Source: Chitinimonas_A lacunae (GTDB lineage: Bacteria > Pseudomonadota > Gammaproteobacteria > Burkholderiales > Chitinimonadaceae). Taken from it: DNA of 64,000 nucleotides. Positions 8,769 through 17,351 of the stretch are shown piece after piece. The position numbers and the translations under genes were made by a program. Under the pieces are notes generated by a model, which did not search any database, was not told where the DNA came from, and was given only the letters and a program-made list of their open reading frames with translations. The DNA is taken from positions 4,154,001-4,218,000 of the forward strand of contig NZ_JBHSBU010000001.1 in assembly GCF_042650885.1 (NCBI RefSeq), in the 5' to 3' direction. The first letter of the stretch is position 1, and the number at the start of each line of letters is the position of its first letter.

Positions 8769-8859
8769 GGGCGCGATTTCTCCCTGCGGGTCGAGAATCG
8801 CGCCAAATTTTTGGCCAAATCGCGCCACAATCGCGCCATTCATCCGAAAAATCGCGCCA
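8769..8859. repeat. Helically phased AATCGCGCCA operator-like repeats
   Basis: Four exact direct copies of AATCGCGCCA start at 8796, 8818, 8829 and 8850, so the spacings are 22, 11 and 21 bases, close to whole helical turns. A fifth, near-exact copy in inverted orientation lies at 8769-8778. The cluster ends 41 bases before the start of the broken Fic-family gene, whose N-terminus is a winged-helix domain. An autoregulatory operator is the likeliest reading, by inference. Confidence 0.75.
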
Positions 8860-8900
8860 TATTCAGGCTATCGGCTCTCGAAAATTGGTGTTGAGTCTCT

Positions 8901-9427
8901 ATGTCCTCCCCTGAAGATCTGTTACATAGCCTTCGTCAGTTCCCCGCTGGTTTAAGCATCACCGAGCTACTGTCCATCCATCCCACCGTGGCGCGCAGAA
9001 CGGCCCAGCGCTGGCTCAGCGGTTTGGTCGCGGAAGGACGAGCGAGCAAGGAGAGGGACGGGCGCGGCGCTATAGGGCTTTGGGGGTTCTTGAGGGAGCC
9101 AAGCCGCGCCAATGGGAAAGCTTCCCACGCTATATCCCCTTGTCTGCCGATAGCCGCGATATCCTGAGATATATCGATCAGCCGCTGTCGGCGCGCAAAC
9201 CGGTGGGGTATCAACAGGAATTCCTGACGGCTTACCATCCCAACCAGACCTGGTATCTACCGGAACCGCTACGGCGCCAGCTTCACAAGATGGGCGACAC
9301 CGGGCAGACCAGGTTGCCTGCCGGTACCTACGGCCGGACGATCTTTGATCGCTTGTTGATCGATTTATCGTGGGCACCGAGCCATCTGGAAGGCTTGCTG
9401 GACATTCAGCGCATGTTGTGGGGCTGA
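8901..9427 (+). pseudogene. Broken Fic-family gene (winged helix plus Fic N-domain)
   Basis: Two fragments in different frames together give the N-terminal part of a Fic protein. The first frame (from the ATG at 8901) encodes a winged-helix-like start with LSITELLSIHPTVARRTAQRW. Near 9060 the reading must shift to another frame, which continues KPRQWESFPRYIPLSADS, RKPVGYQQEFL, RPAG-like RLPAGTYGRTIFDRLLIDLSW and an inhibitory-helix remnant SHLEG. It then stops at 9427, just where an intact protein would run into the Fic core. The catalytic HPFxxGNGR motif is absent downstream in all frames I read. The gene is thus both frameshifted and truncated. Confidence 0.7.
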
Positions 9428-9449
9428 TCCGACGGCCCAGTGTGCGCCA

Positions 9450-10055
9450 CTAAGGTTGCTTTCCAGGCCGATTGGCCGGTTCGGCGCTGGCGTTTGCTGC
9501 TGACCTGGCCAGCTCCGGATATTTCCCCTGCAATTCCTCCCTGATTGCCGCGATCCGTCGCATCTTCTCCTCGGCCTGGGCGATTTCCCTGGGGTCGATG
9601 CCTTGTTGGCGGCCGCGCTCGATATCGCTTTGCAGCACGGGCAGGGCGCTGTCGGTGGCTTTGAGATAGGAAGCGGCCAGTCGCTGGTTCTGGCGGATTT
9701 CGTATTGCTGATAGGCCTTGGGGTCGGACAGCTCCCAAGGTGTCGGTGTCTCGCGCCAAGGCTGGCTGCGGACGACGCGCGGTGCCCGCTCGTCGCCGTC
9801 AAAGCCGGCAGCGGCGAGGCTGTCGCTGGCAGAGCGGCTCTGATCGATCGGCAACAGCGGGCTGTCGCGTACCGGGGCTTCGGCCGGCTCGGTTTGCGGA
9901 ATCGCCCACTCGACCCCGTTGCTCTTGGCGTCCACGGTGGCGGGCTTGGGCGGGACGGCGCCGGACGCTGTCGGCGCCGGTGCCGTATGACTCCACCAGG
10001 CCAGCGCGGCGATGGTGGCACCCAGCGCCGAGCCGAGGACGAGCGGGCGCTTCAT
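9450..10055 (-). CDS. Membrane-anchored helical protein of the phospholipase operon
   Basis: A 201-residue protein with one N-terminal hydrophobic segment (residues 5-20, LVLGSALGATIAALAWW) that probably anchors it in the inner membrane facing the periplasm. A Pro/Ala-rich linker to about residue 50 follows, then a charged helical C-terminal half with likely coiled coil (ALPVLQSDIERGRQQGID, EEKMRRIAAIREELQGKY). I recognise no family. Its ATG overlaps the stop of the parvulin gene by four bases, so translation is coupled. Anchor, linker and helical tail recall lipase-specific foldases in layout, but I see no Lif motif; the comparison is inference only. Confidence 0.7.
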   Translation of the reverse strand: MKRPLVLGSALGATIAALAWWSHTAPAPTASGAVPPKPATVDAKSNGVEWAIPQTEPAEAPVRDSPLLPIDQSRSASDSLAAAGFDGDERAPRVVRSQPWRETPTPWELSDPKAYQQYEIRQNQRLAASYLKATDSALPVLQSDIERGRQQGIDPREIAQAEEKMRRIAAIREELQGKYPELARSAANASAEPANRPGKQP

Positions 10056-11428
10056 CGGCTTTTCTCCTGTTCCAGTTCCCGCCGGCCAAAGCCCAGCGTG
10101 GCGCGGTTGAGGGCAATATCGGCTTCACGGTACAGCTTTTCGCGCAGCCGCTTGAATTCGGCCAGTGCCTGCCGGCGGGCGATGGCCTGGCTTGCCTGAT
10201 AGCGCACCGTCTCGCTGTCGAGCGGATGAAAACCCTCGACCTTCTCTTCGACCAGCACGATCTCCCAACGCGCCGCGCCGTCGGTCTGCGGCGTGCGTAC
10301 TGGCCGCGACGGCTTGCCGGCCGGCAGGGCAAAGGCCAGCTGTTCGAGCCAGCCGTCGCTGCCGGTGGCGATCCAGCCCAGATTGCCGCCACGTTCGCGA
10401 TCGGGGGCTTCCGACAGTGCTGCCGCCACTTTGGCAAACGGTTCGCCGGCCGCCAGCCTGGCGCTGGCAGTCTTGGCGCAGGCTTCGTCGGGACAGCGGA
10501 TATGGCGGGCCCGCACCTTGTCGATGCGTTTGAACTCTTCGCGTTCGCGCTGGTAGTAGTCGCGGATTTCGGCGGGCGTCACCCGCTCGGCCAGCGCTTT
10601 GAGATAGGCGCTGTCGTAATGCATGTCGGCTTCGAGTCCCATCCATTGCAGCAGGGCGCCCCGGCGGCTGCGGTCGTCGATGGCCCGGCTAAGCTGGGTC
10701 AGATCGCTGTCGTCGAGGCCACCGTCGCGGCGTGCCCAGTCGAGTACGAAACGGTTGGCCAGGGTCTGCATCGCTTGCTGCATCGCATAAGCCGCATCGG
10801 CTTCAAACAGTTGGGCGCGGCCCTGCACATTCTGGCGCTGCCATACCTCGAACAGCGTCACGCGACCGTCGCCGCTGCCCGGCAGGCGATAGTCGAGCAG
10901 CGTGACCTGGCGTAGCGCCGCGAGCCGGTCGGGCGGAAGTTGGTAGTCAAGCGCCAGCGCGTCGCCGCGTCCCAGATGAGTCTTCAGCGCAGCCGCATCG
11001 AGCGGATGGCGACGGCGTACCAGTTGTTCCAGCCCGCCCAGCGCTTCGAGCCGACGGTTGAGCTGGCTTTCGAACGCACGGCGCAGGGTGGCGACCAGTT
11101 GATCTTCGGTCGCCACCTCGCGCCGGAAACCGACCCGGCTATTGGGAAACAGCTTGGCTTCGCCATATTGGGCCAGCGCATAGTCGCCCAGCAGCCGGTT
11201 ATCGATGACCGAGGCGAGCACTCGGTCGAGCGCGATGTCGGCATCCTGGCGGGCAGCGACGCGGTGCAGCACCTGGAGCGCTTTGAGGCCGAAGGGATCG
11301 CCGTTGACCACGGCGGCGAGGCGGGCATCGTCGAGCGTGTCGCGCGTGGCGGCTGCCGTCCCGCAGGACAGCAGCACGGCCAGGCATAACGCCGATACCC
11401 GCCCGATACAAGTCGGGCGCAGCATCAT
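10052..11428 (-). CDS. Periplasmic parvulin-type peptidyl-prolyl isomerase
   Basis: A 458-residue exported foldase. The N-terminus has a signal sequence (VSALCLAVLLSCGTAAA); LLSC at 19-22 could be a lipobox, so it may be a lipoprotein. Residues 60-290 are helical and SurA/PpiD-like, and about 303-400 form a parvulin domain (VRARHIRC, LAAGEPFAKVAAALSEAPD, RGGNLGWI, FALPAGKPSRPV). Such enzymes isomerise prolyl bonds and chaperone exported proteins. I chose the double ATG at 11428, preceded by AAGGAAACC; the longer frame reaches into the phospholipase gene. It lies 7 bases after the phospholipase gene, suggesting it folds that product. Confidence 0.82.
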   Translation of the reverse strand: MMLRPTCIGRVSALCLAVLLSCGTAAATRDTLDDARLAAVVNGDPFGLKALQVLHRVAARQDADIALDRVLASVIDNRLLGDYALAQYGEAKLFPNSRVGFRREVATEDQLVATLRRAFESQLNRRLEALGGLEQLVRRRHPLDAAALKTHLGRGDALALDYQLPPDRLAALRQVTLLDYRLPGSGDGRVTLFEVWQRQNVQGRAQLFEADAAYAMQQAMQTLANRFVLDWARRDGGLDDSDLTQLSRAIDDRSRRGALLQWMGLEADMHYDSAYLKALAERVTPAEIRDYYQREREEFKRIDKVRARHIRCPDEACAKTASARLAAGEPFAKVAAALSEAPDRERGGNLGWIATGSDGWLEQLAFALPAGKPSRPVRTPQTDGAARWEIVLVEEKVEGFHPLDSETVRYQASQAIARRQALAEFKRLREKLYREADIALNRATLGFGRRELEQEKSR

Positions 11429-11435
11429 GGTTTCC

Positions 11436-12446
11436 TTACAGCCGCTCGGCGGCGCGGTTGAGCAGATGGACCACCATGGCAATCGCGTGCGGTACCACCA
11501 CCTTGGCCACACCAAGTCGGGTGGCATGGTCGGTCGAGGACAGCACGGCCCCGCCACGCGAATAGGAAATCGCCCCACCCTGGGTCAGCAGCGGACGAAT
11601 ATCGGTATCGGTCGGTTTGAGCGGGGTGTAGCTCTTGAGCGCGGCGGTGACGAGCGAGGACTCGTTGAGCTTTTCGCGGTCGTAATAGTCGTTGACCCAG
11701 CCTTCCCAGCCCGAATGGTTGAGGGCCGAGGTGGTCCAGGTATGGTGCGGTTGCAGCAGGTCGGTGGTGTGCATGACAAAGCCGAGCGATTGCAGCGTCG
11801 GCTTGGTCAGGAATTGCTGGAACCAGTACTGGCCGAGGTTATCGAGCGGCTGGAACGGCATCTTCTCGAAGTCGGCGTACATCTCGGGGCTTGAGTTGCC
11901 GCCAAGTCGATAGTTTTTCTCGGTCAGGCTGTAGGAGTTGTATTTGGAGCCATCGCCGAACCAGCCCTTCAATCCACCCGGGCCGTCGTCGAGGTAGTCA
12001 CCGTAGAGCCAGCTTGCCGCCATATTGTCGATATCGCCCCAGACGGTCAGCTTGTTGTAGTTGTAGCCGCCGAAGTCGTTGCCGTGCTGGTCATGACCGG
12101 CACCATGGTTCTGGAAGTGCCAGTACGAGGTGTACTTGACGATGGCGGCACCCAGACCCCATACCGGCGCCATCTGGCAGTTGCCGGTGGTGGCGCCGCA
12201 CAGATAGGTGTCTTCGAAATCGTCCACATCGTAGGCGCCCTGACCGAGCGCCTGGGCCAGCTGGTCGATGGTGAAGCCGGCCCGCTGGGCGCCGCTTTGC
12301 AGCTTCTTGAAATTGGTGGTGTCGGGGTTGGCCTTCATGTACTCGACGGCGTCGAGCACGATGCGGCGGTGGGTTTCCTGGGTGAAGGCGTGAGCGCTGG
12401 CGCCGAACAAAACGAGGCCCGCCGCACACAAAGTACGGATTTTCAT
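11436..12446 (-). CDS. Secreted zinc-dependent phospholipase C-like protein
   Basis: A 336-residue exported protein with a signal peptide (TLCAAGLVLFGASAHA). The mature part fits the phospholipase C/P1-nuclease superfamily: TQETHRRIVLDAVEYM at the N-terminus, acidic DVDDFED, the SYWHFQNHG segment, and a ligand cluster with HTTD, QPHH and NHSGWE around residues 225-250. These are the positions that bind the trinuclear zinc centre, although the usual N-terminal Trp ligand is Phe and the H-D spacing is one residue short. Expected activity is hydrolysis of phospholipids or other phosphodiesters outside the cytoplasm. It leads a three-gene operon with a foldase and an anchored protein. Confidence 0.78.
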   Translation of the reverse strand: MKIRTLCAAGLVLFGASAHAFTQETHRRIVLDAVEYMKANPDTTNFKKLQSGAQRAGFTIDQLAQALGQGAYDVDDFEDTYLCGATTGNCQMAPVWGLGAAIVKYTSYWHFQNHGAGHDQHGNDFGGYNYNKLTVWGDIDNMAASWLYGDYLDDGPGGLKGWFGDGSKYNSYSLTEKNYRLGGNSSPEMYADFEKMPFQPLDNLGQYWFQQFLTKPTLQSLGFVMHTTDLLQPHHTWTTSALNHSGWEGWVNDYYDREKLNESSLVTAALKSYTPLKPTDTDIRPLLTQGGAISYSRGGAVLSSTDHATRLGVAKVVVPHAIAMVVHLLNRAAERL

Positions 12447-13237
12447 TGTGTTTCTCCTCTGTGATCCGTCTAGGGACTGCGGATTCTGGTGTGCCGAGAT
12501 GGCGTTTTCGTGACGCGCAGTATGAATAGAGCAAATACGTCAATCAAGCATTTGCTCTAGATTTGGCCGGTGCTGTGGCGCCGCTTACCCAGCCCTGGCA
12601 GGGCTGCAGGGTTTTATAAAAATTTCGGGAAACAATTGTGCAAGGTGGGATGCCTTATAAGAACAAAAATAAATATATAAGGCTGGCAACTGTCCAAATC
12701 CGCCCCAACTGCCTTCGTGTTCCCCCGTCCACCCCTCAACGCTCTCCACCCGCACAACGCGGCGCTTAAGCAACAGTCGTGGTTGCGTTTTGGCTGCGTC
12801 GATAGGCTGATCCTAAAAAATGGTGGAACTGCTGTTGACGGCTTGCAGCCTGATTTCCAGGCGGTCCGCTCTGACGCGGGGCGTTCTGTCAGGCCCGCTG
12901 GCAGACTCGTCTGGGTCTGTCACTTGCCTAGATAGGACAGGCCATGTCTTGGTCTGCCACAGACGGTCTTGGCCGTTCTGCTGCGCTTGTGCCGTTGGAA
13001 ATGTAGTGAAACTACTGTGGCTGATAGCGGTGGAGAGGTCTGACGAAAGGCCGGAGATAGCAATAATCCTGATCTTGCTCACTATGTTGAACCAAGCATC
13101 TGTTGGATTAATACAGCTAATGGTCTGAAGCAGGCACGACTTGTCCGGGCGGACTGTAAATAATGGCCGCAGACGCTGGCCGCCTCGCATGGCAAGCTGG
13201 CTGCCATCTTTATGGCGATAAGCAGGAGCGGGAATCG
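12447..13237. other. Long intergenic stretch, no supported gene
   Basis: About 790 bases separate the leftward phospholipase operon from the rightward secreted-protein gene. I see one strong inverted repeat (12527-12559) and a short GC hairpin at 12591-12605. An AT-rich patch lies at about 12610-12690. Open frames here (for example 12813-13190 on the minus strand) lack a start signal and protein-like composition, so I annotate none. Confidence 0.5.
12527..12559. repeat. Perfect 10-bp inverted repeat upstream of the phospholipase operon
   Basis: The arms TAGAGCAAAT and ATTTGCTCTA are separated by 13 bases and lie about 80 bases before the phospholipase start codon. Position and symmetry fit an operator for the leftward operon. 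There is no T-run, so a terminator is unlikely. Confidence 0.5.
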
Positions 13238-14626
13238 ATGCGTTATCTGATGGCTTTGTGTCTGGCCGGCCTGACTCAGGCGGCGCCGCCGACGATAGGC
13301 GGTTGTCCGGTATTGCCGGCCGATCATGTCTTCAATAGCCGAATCGATGACCTGCCGGTTCATCCGCGTTCGGCTGATTTTCTGACCCGCATCAACAGTG
13401 GCACCCGCCGCCTCCATCTCGACCTCGGCCGCAGCGAGGATATGCAGAGCAGCGAATACTGGGGCATTCCTTACAACGTGGTGTCGGGCGACAGCATCAC
13501 CTGGCAGCGGGTCCATTACGACCAGGGCTGGCCTGGCGAGAGCGATTGTGCCGATGCCTCGCGCCAGGCGTTCTCGCCGTGTTCGGTGTCGGCGCCGGTG
13601 CTGCCGATTCCGCCGTCGCCCAAGGTGGAAGGTGGTATCGAGACCGATCCGAGCCGCGAGGGCGACCACCATATCCTGATGGTCGATCGCGACCGCTGCG
13701 TCTTATGGGAGAGCTACCACAGCTACCCGCGCCCTGGTGGCGGCTGGGATGTGCTGTCCACGGCCCGTTTCGATCTGCACAGCAACCGGCTGCGCCCGGC
13801 CGGCTGGACCTCGGCCGATGCGGCCGGTTTTCCGATCCTGCCGCTATTGCTGCGGGCCGATGAGGCCAGTCTTGGGGAAATCCGCCATGCGCTGCGTTTC
13901 ACCATCCAGTCTTCCAAGATCCGCAACAGCTATGTCTGGCCGGCACGCCATCTGACCCGCAATGGCGACCTGAGCGAGACGCGGCCGCCGATGGGGCAGT
14001 TGTTCCGGCTCAAGGCCGACTATCCGATTCCGGCCAATTACACGGTGCAGGCCCGCGCCATTCTGACGGCACTCAAGCGCTACGGCATGTATCTGGCTGA
14101 TGGCGGGTCGGATATGTATATCCAGGGCGAACCCAGCGCACGCTGGGAAGCGGCCACGATTTCCCAGGTCCAGTCGGTGCCGCATACGGCGTTTGAAGCG
14201 GTCGATCTGAGCTCGGTTGCCAGCCGACCGGGCTTTGACCCCGATTCGGCCGCGCTGCCACCGCCGGCTCAACACGAGCTGCTGGCCCGGGTGGTCAGCG
14301 CAGGCTCGGCCACACGGCTCGATCTCGGTCTGGTGCTCGACGCCGCCAGCCGCGATCAGGGCCGCAGTGGCCGTCTGTATATCGCCGCGCTGCTGCCGCG
14401 CAATGGCACCTTGCTCGCGCTGACCGCCAGCCAGGGCTGGCAACTGGTGCAGGGACTGGCCTTGCCGGCCTATGCCGACGTGACGCTGGGCCGGCATCAG
14501 GTGGAATTGATCCGAGGCGCCGATCTGAGCGCCTTCGGGCCGGTACAGGTCTATGCCGGTTACGGCGACTCGGCCGAGGAGATGCTCGCCCAGGGGCGTT
14601 ACCGGCTGGTCTATGCCAGCGAATAA
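13238..14626 (+). CDS. Large secreted protein of a recurrent extracellular family
   Basis: A 462-residue protein with a short signal peptide (RYLMALCLAGLTQAA). The mature part contains FNSRIDDLPVHP, a PYNVVSGDSITW segment, IPPSPKVEGGIETDP, HHILMVDRDRCVLWE, the LRPAGWTSADAAGFPILP stretch and VWPARHLT, then KRYGMYLADGGSDMYIQGE. I recall this pattern from secreted proteins of unknown function in several bacteria but cannot give a family name. The last ~120 residues look like an added beta-rich domain. The ATG is preceded by AGGAGCGGGA; the longer frame upstream was rejected because the signal peptide starts here. Histidine and aspartate-rich segments might bind metal. Confidence 0.75.
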   Translation: MRYLMALCLAGLTQAAPPTIGGCPVLPADHVFNSRIDDLPVHPRSADFLTRINSGTRRLHLDLGRSEDMQSSEYWGIPYNVVSGDSITWQRVHYDQGWPGESDCADASRQAFSPCSVSAPVLPIPPSPKVEGGIETDPSREGDHHILMVDRDRCVLWESYHSYPRPGGGWDVLSTARFDLHSNRLRPAGWTSADAAGFPILPLLLRADEASLGEIRHALRFTIQSSKIRNSYVWPARHLTRNGDLSETRPPMGQLFRLKADYPIPANYTVQARAILTALKRYGMYLADGGSDMYIQGEPSARWEAATISQVQSVPHTAFEAVDLSSVASRPGFDPDSAALPPPAQHELLARVVSAGSATRLDLGLVLDAASRDQGRSGRLYIAALLPRNGTLLALTASQGWQLVQGLALPAYADVTLGRHQVELIRGADLSAFGPVQVYAGYGDSAEEMLAQGRYRLVYASE

Positions 14627-14865
14627 GGCATCTTCGGAAAGACTACAGGCTTCACTAAAGGATTCAGGCTTAAAGGAAATAATCAAGACAATGCCGTGCT
14701 AGGTACGGCGCAGCATAGATAAATTTTGGAAAGATATTGACGAACCGGCCTCACAAGGGCCGGTACGCCGGCCCGGGTCCGATGCTGCAATAGGGCGGCA
14801 GAAGCAGGGACGGCGTGCCATGTTGTAACGACGGGAAAGTCCAATATATCCAGGAGGTATCACAC

Positions 14866-15609
14866 ATGAAGCTACGCCCCTACGCCGGCTTGGCCGGCAC
14901 CGCCCTGCTGCTGGCCGCCCTGAGCGCCCCAGCCATTGCGGCAGATCCGCCGCCTATCATGCGCGACGAGATTCGGCTCGACTCCCCCGAGGGTTTCAAC
15001 TTCGGTCGGGTCGGAGTGGGCCAGGAATCGCGGCGCAGCGTACTGGTCACCTACGATCCGTTCGACAAGTCCGCTGCCAAAGTCACCCTCAATACGCCCG
15101 AGATTTCGGATGATGTGGTGGTCTGTACCGCGCTCAACTGTCCACAGCCCAACAGCAAGAGTTTCAAGGTGGTTGAGGATGGCTGTACCGGCAAGCAGCT
15201 TGGCACCGGTGAGTCATGCAAACTGACCCTGGCCTTTGCTCCGGTCGCACCGACCACCGCTACCGGCAACGATGTGACCTACACCGCCCGCTTGCGCGTC
15301 AGCGGCAGCCGGCCGTATCTCAACGATGTCAGCCACGTCGAAGCGCGTGCCGTGCTTACCGGGACCGTGGCCGGCAGTACCAATCCCGGCCATGACCATA
15401 CCAATACCGACAAGGCTTACGACTATATCGAGAAGCTGATGCCGGGCATGTTCAAGCCGATTGCCACCGGTTCGTTCTATAGCCGCTGCTATGCCCGCAG
15501 CCTCTGTCTGGCCGAACAAAACGGCATGATCTACCTCTACCAAGGCGAGAGCATGACCCCGGTCATCAAGGTCGAGGATGTGCTGAAGCTGATCGGCTCG
15601 CAGCCGTAA
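14866..15609 (+). CDS. Secreted protein with an Ig-like (choice-of-anchor D type) domain
   Basis: A 247-residue exported protein with a signal peptide (GTALLLAALSAPAIA, cleavage near residue 25). Residues 40-170 fit an Ig-like ASH or choice-of-anchor D domain: FNFGRVGVGQESRRSVLVTY, GTGESCKLTLAFAPVAP and a closing EARAVLTGTV. Four cysteines in this part could form disulfides. The C-terminal 75 residues (YDYIEKLMPGMFKPIAT, YARSLCLAEQNGMIYLY) are a separate region I do not recognise. The start has a perfect AGGAGGT. A strong hairpin follows the stop. It probably acts on the cell surface, with no partner evident nearby. Confidence 0.72.
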   Translation: MKLRPYAGLAGTALLLAALSAPAIAADPPPIMRDEIRLDSPEGFNFGRVGVGQESRRSVLVTYDPFDKSAAKVTLNTPEISDDVVVCTALNCPQPNSKSFKVVEDGCTGKQLGTGESCKLTLAFAPVAPTTATGNDVTYTARLRVSGSRPYLNDVSHVEARAVLTGTVAGSTNPGHDHTNTDKAYDYIEKLMPGMFKPIATGSFYSRCYARSLCLAEQNGMIYLYQGESMTPVIKVEDVLKLIGSQP

Positions 15610-15635
15610 GCTCGCTCACTCGCCTGTGACCGTCG

Positions 15636-15667
15636 CAGGCCGGCGGGGCCTTGGCTCCGCCGGCCTG
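15636..15667 (+). terminator. Strong GC hairpin after the Ig-like protein gene
   Basis: A perfect 11-bp stem (CAGGCCGGCGG / CCGCCGGCCTG) with a 10-base loop lies 27 bases after the stop codon. No T-run follows, so termination may be weak or the hairpin may stabilise the mRNA 3' end. Confidence 0.5.
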
Positions 15668-15986
15668 TTGCACATGGCAAGGCCGCTCGACCTTGCTGTC
15701 CTCTCTGCCCACCCATCGACAGAATTGATGCCTCGACGGATTCTGTTTCAATATGGCGTCCAGCCATCGAGACTCACTCCCGAGTCAGAACCAAGGCCAA
15801 GCAACCATCACAGTGCTCATGCCTATTTTTCATGCGGGAAACAGCCACAATGTGTTGCATTGCTTTGGCGCCAGCGTGCTCTACGTTTTGGCAGATATTG
15901 ACGCTGCTTTAAACGAGAAAATGACTTGGCTCCGTGCTTTGCGATGCGGGGAGAGGGAGGCAGGACAACAGGATGAGGCGAACCGT
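15668..15986. other. Convergent intergenic stretch
   Basis: Counted from the gene end at 15609, 377 bases lie between the rightward Ig-like gene and the leftward kinase gene. Apart from the hairpin at its start I see no gene, repeat or clear terminator for the kinase operon. Confidence 0.4.
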
Positions 15987-17351
15987 TTAGTGGGGGGAGG
16001 GAAGTTCGGGAGAGGCTGGCATTGCGGTGCTCTCCAGCGGCAGCCATAGCGTTGCAGCGAGCCCGCCTGTTGCCGGACGACTGAGTTGCAGATTGCCGCC
16101 ATGCGAGCGGGCGATGCGCTCGACGATGGCCAGGCCCAGACCGGCTCCGCCATCGGCGCGGCGGGCGCTGTCGAGTCGGGTGAAAGGGCTGAGTGCCTCG
16201 GCCAGATGTTGGTCGGCGATGCCCAGGCCGTGGTCGCGGATTTCGATGGCAAGCTGGGTGCCTCGCTGCTCGGCCGTGAGCACAATGGGCGGGCGGCCAT
16301 AGCGGCGCGCGTTGTCGATCAGATTGCTCAGTGCCCGGGTCAGCGCGAGCGGCCGGGCCAGCAGCGTCGGCAGGCCGGCGGCAAGTTGCAGTTGCAGCGT
16401 GCAGCCATCGCGCTGGTAGCGCTGTTCCAGCGCATGGGCGATGTCCTCGACCCGGCAGGGGCGGGCTTCCTCGCCGGCGTCGCCCCGGGCGAAGGCGATG
16501 AATTGGCTGAGGATGCGTTCGATATCCTCGACGTCTTCGATCATGCCGTCGCGCAGACTGTCGTCGCGCATCATTTCCACCCCGAGCCGCAGTCGTGCCA
16601 GGGGCGTGCGCAGATCGTGCGAGATGCCGGCCAGCATCACGCTGCGCTCGCGCTCGTTGGCGTCGAGATCGGCCAGCATCCGGTTGAAGCTGGCCGACAG
16701 CTCACGGACTTCGAGCGGGCCGGTTTCCGGCAACGGTGTCGGCCGCTCGCCCCGGCCCAGCCGGGCGGCGGCGAGCCGCAGTTCCCGCAGCGGCCGGTTG
16801 ATGCGGCGGGCGAACAGGGCAGCGCCGCCCAGGGCCAGCGCGGCAAAGACCAGGGCGATGGCGGCAAGCGGCCAGGTCGGGTCGCTGCGCAGCCGTCCCA
16901 TCGGGATCACCAACCAGTAAGGCTGGCCCAGCATATCGACCCGGGCCCACAGCTGGAGCTTGTCGCCGCGCCGCTCGCGCACTTCCCCCACATCAGCGTG
17001 ACGGTGCAGTGCCGCAGCGATCAGCCGGCCCATATTGCCGCGCGGCTGGCTGCCGGCCGGTGGGGCGAACGGACTGTCGAGCGGGACCAGATGCGGCGCA
17101 TAAGGCTGACGGTTGAGGGCAAGCCAGGACTGCTGCGCTTCGGGGCCCATGCCATCGAGCGCACTTTCGATATCGGCCAGGGCCTGGCCGGCATGTTCGG
17201 CGATCTGGTCGGCCACCAGCCGCTGGCGGTGGTAGCCGAACAAGGTGACGGTAAAGGCGACGCTGAGCAGCATCGCCAGCGCGGTCAGACCGGCGAGCCG
17301 CCAGAAGATGGTGCCAGGCAGCAGCCGCAGCCGCGCCGCCCAGCGTTTCAC
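15987..17351 (-). CDS. Orphan EnvZ-like sensor histidine kinase
   Basis: A 454-residue membrane kinase. TM1 lies at about 14-38 and TM2 at about 160-182, flanking a periplasmic sensor domain of some 120 residues. A HAMP linker follows (INRPLRELRLAAARLGRG). The H-box is ISHDLRTPLARLR with H245, then N-box NLIDNARRYG, G1 DHGLGIAD and G2 GGAGLGLAIVERI, all intact. The architecture matches EnvZ and related kinases. The GTG start overlaps the bpt stop by four bases (GTGA), giving translational coupling. No response regulator gene is adjacent, which is unusual for this class. The stimulus is unknown. Confidence 0.88.
   Translation of the reverse strand: MKRWAARLRLLPGTIFWRLAGLTALAMLLSVAFTVTLFGYHRQRLVADQIAEHAGQALADIESALDGMGPEAQQSWLALNRQPYAPHLVPLDSPFAPPAGSQPRGNMGRLIAAALHRHADVGEVRERRGDKLQLWARVDMLGQPYWLVIPMGRLRSDPTWPLAAIALVFAALALGGAALFARRINRPLRELRLAAARLGRGERPTPLPETGPLEVRELSASFNRMLADLDANERERSVMLAGISHDLRTPLARLRLGVEMMRDDSLRDGMIEDVEDIERILSQFIAFARGDAGEEARPCRVEDIAHALEQRYQRDGCTLQLQLAAGLPTLLARPLALTRALSNLIDNARRYGRPPIVLTAEQRGTQLAIEIRDHGLGIADQHLAEALSPFTRLDSARRADGGAGLGLAIVERIARSHGGNLQLSRPATGGLAATLWLPLESTAMPASPELPSPH

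Noticed and set aside
8769..8859. CRISPR array or plasmid iterons
   Set aside because: Repeats are 10 bases with 1-12 base gaps, far too short for CRISPR; no replication gene follows.
12813..13190. 125-codon minus-strand frame in the long gap after the phospholipase operon
   Set aside because: No ribosome site, Ser/Thr-rich irregular composition and no membrane or fold signal; not enough to call a gene.
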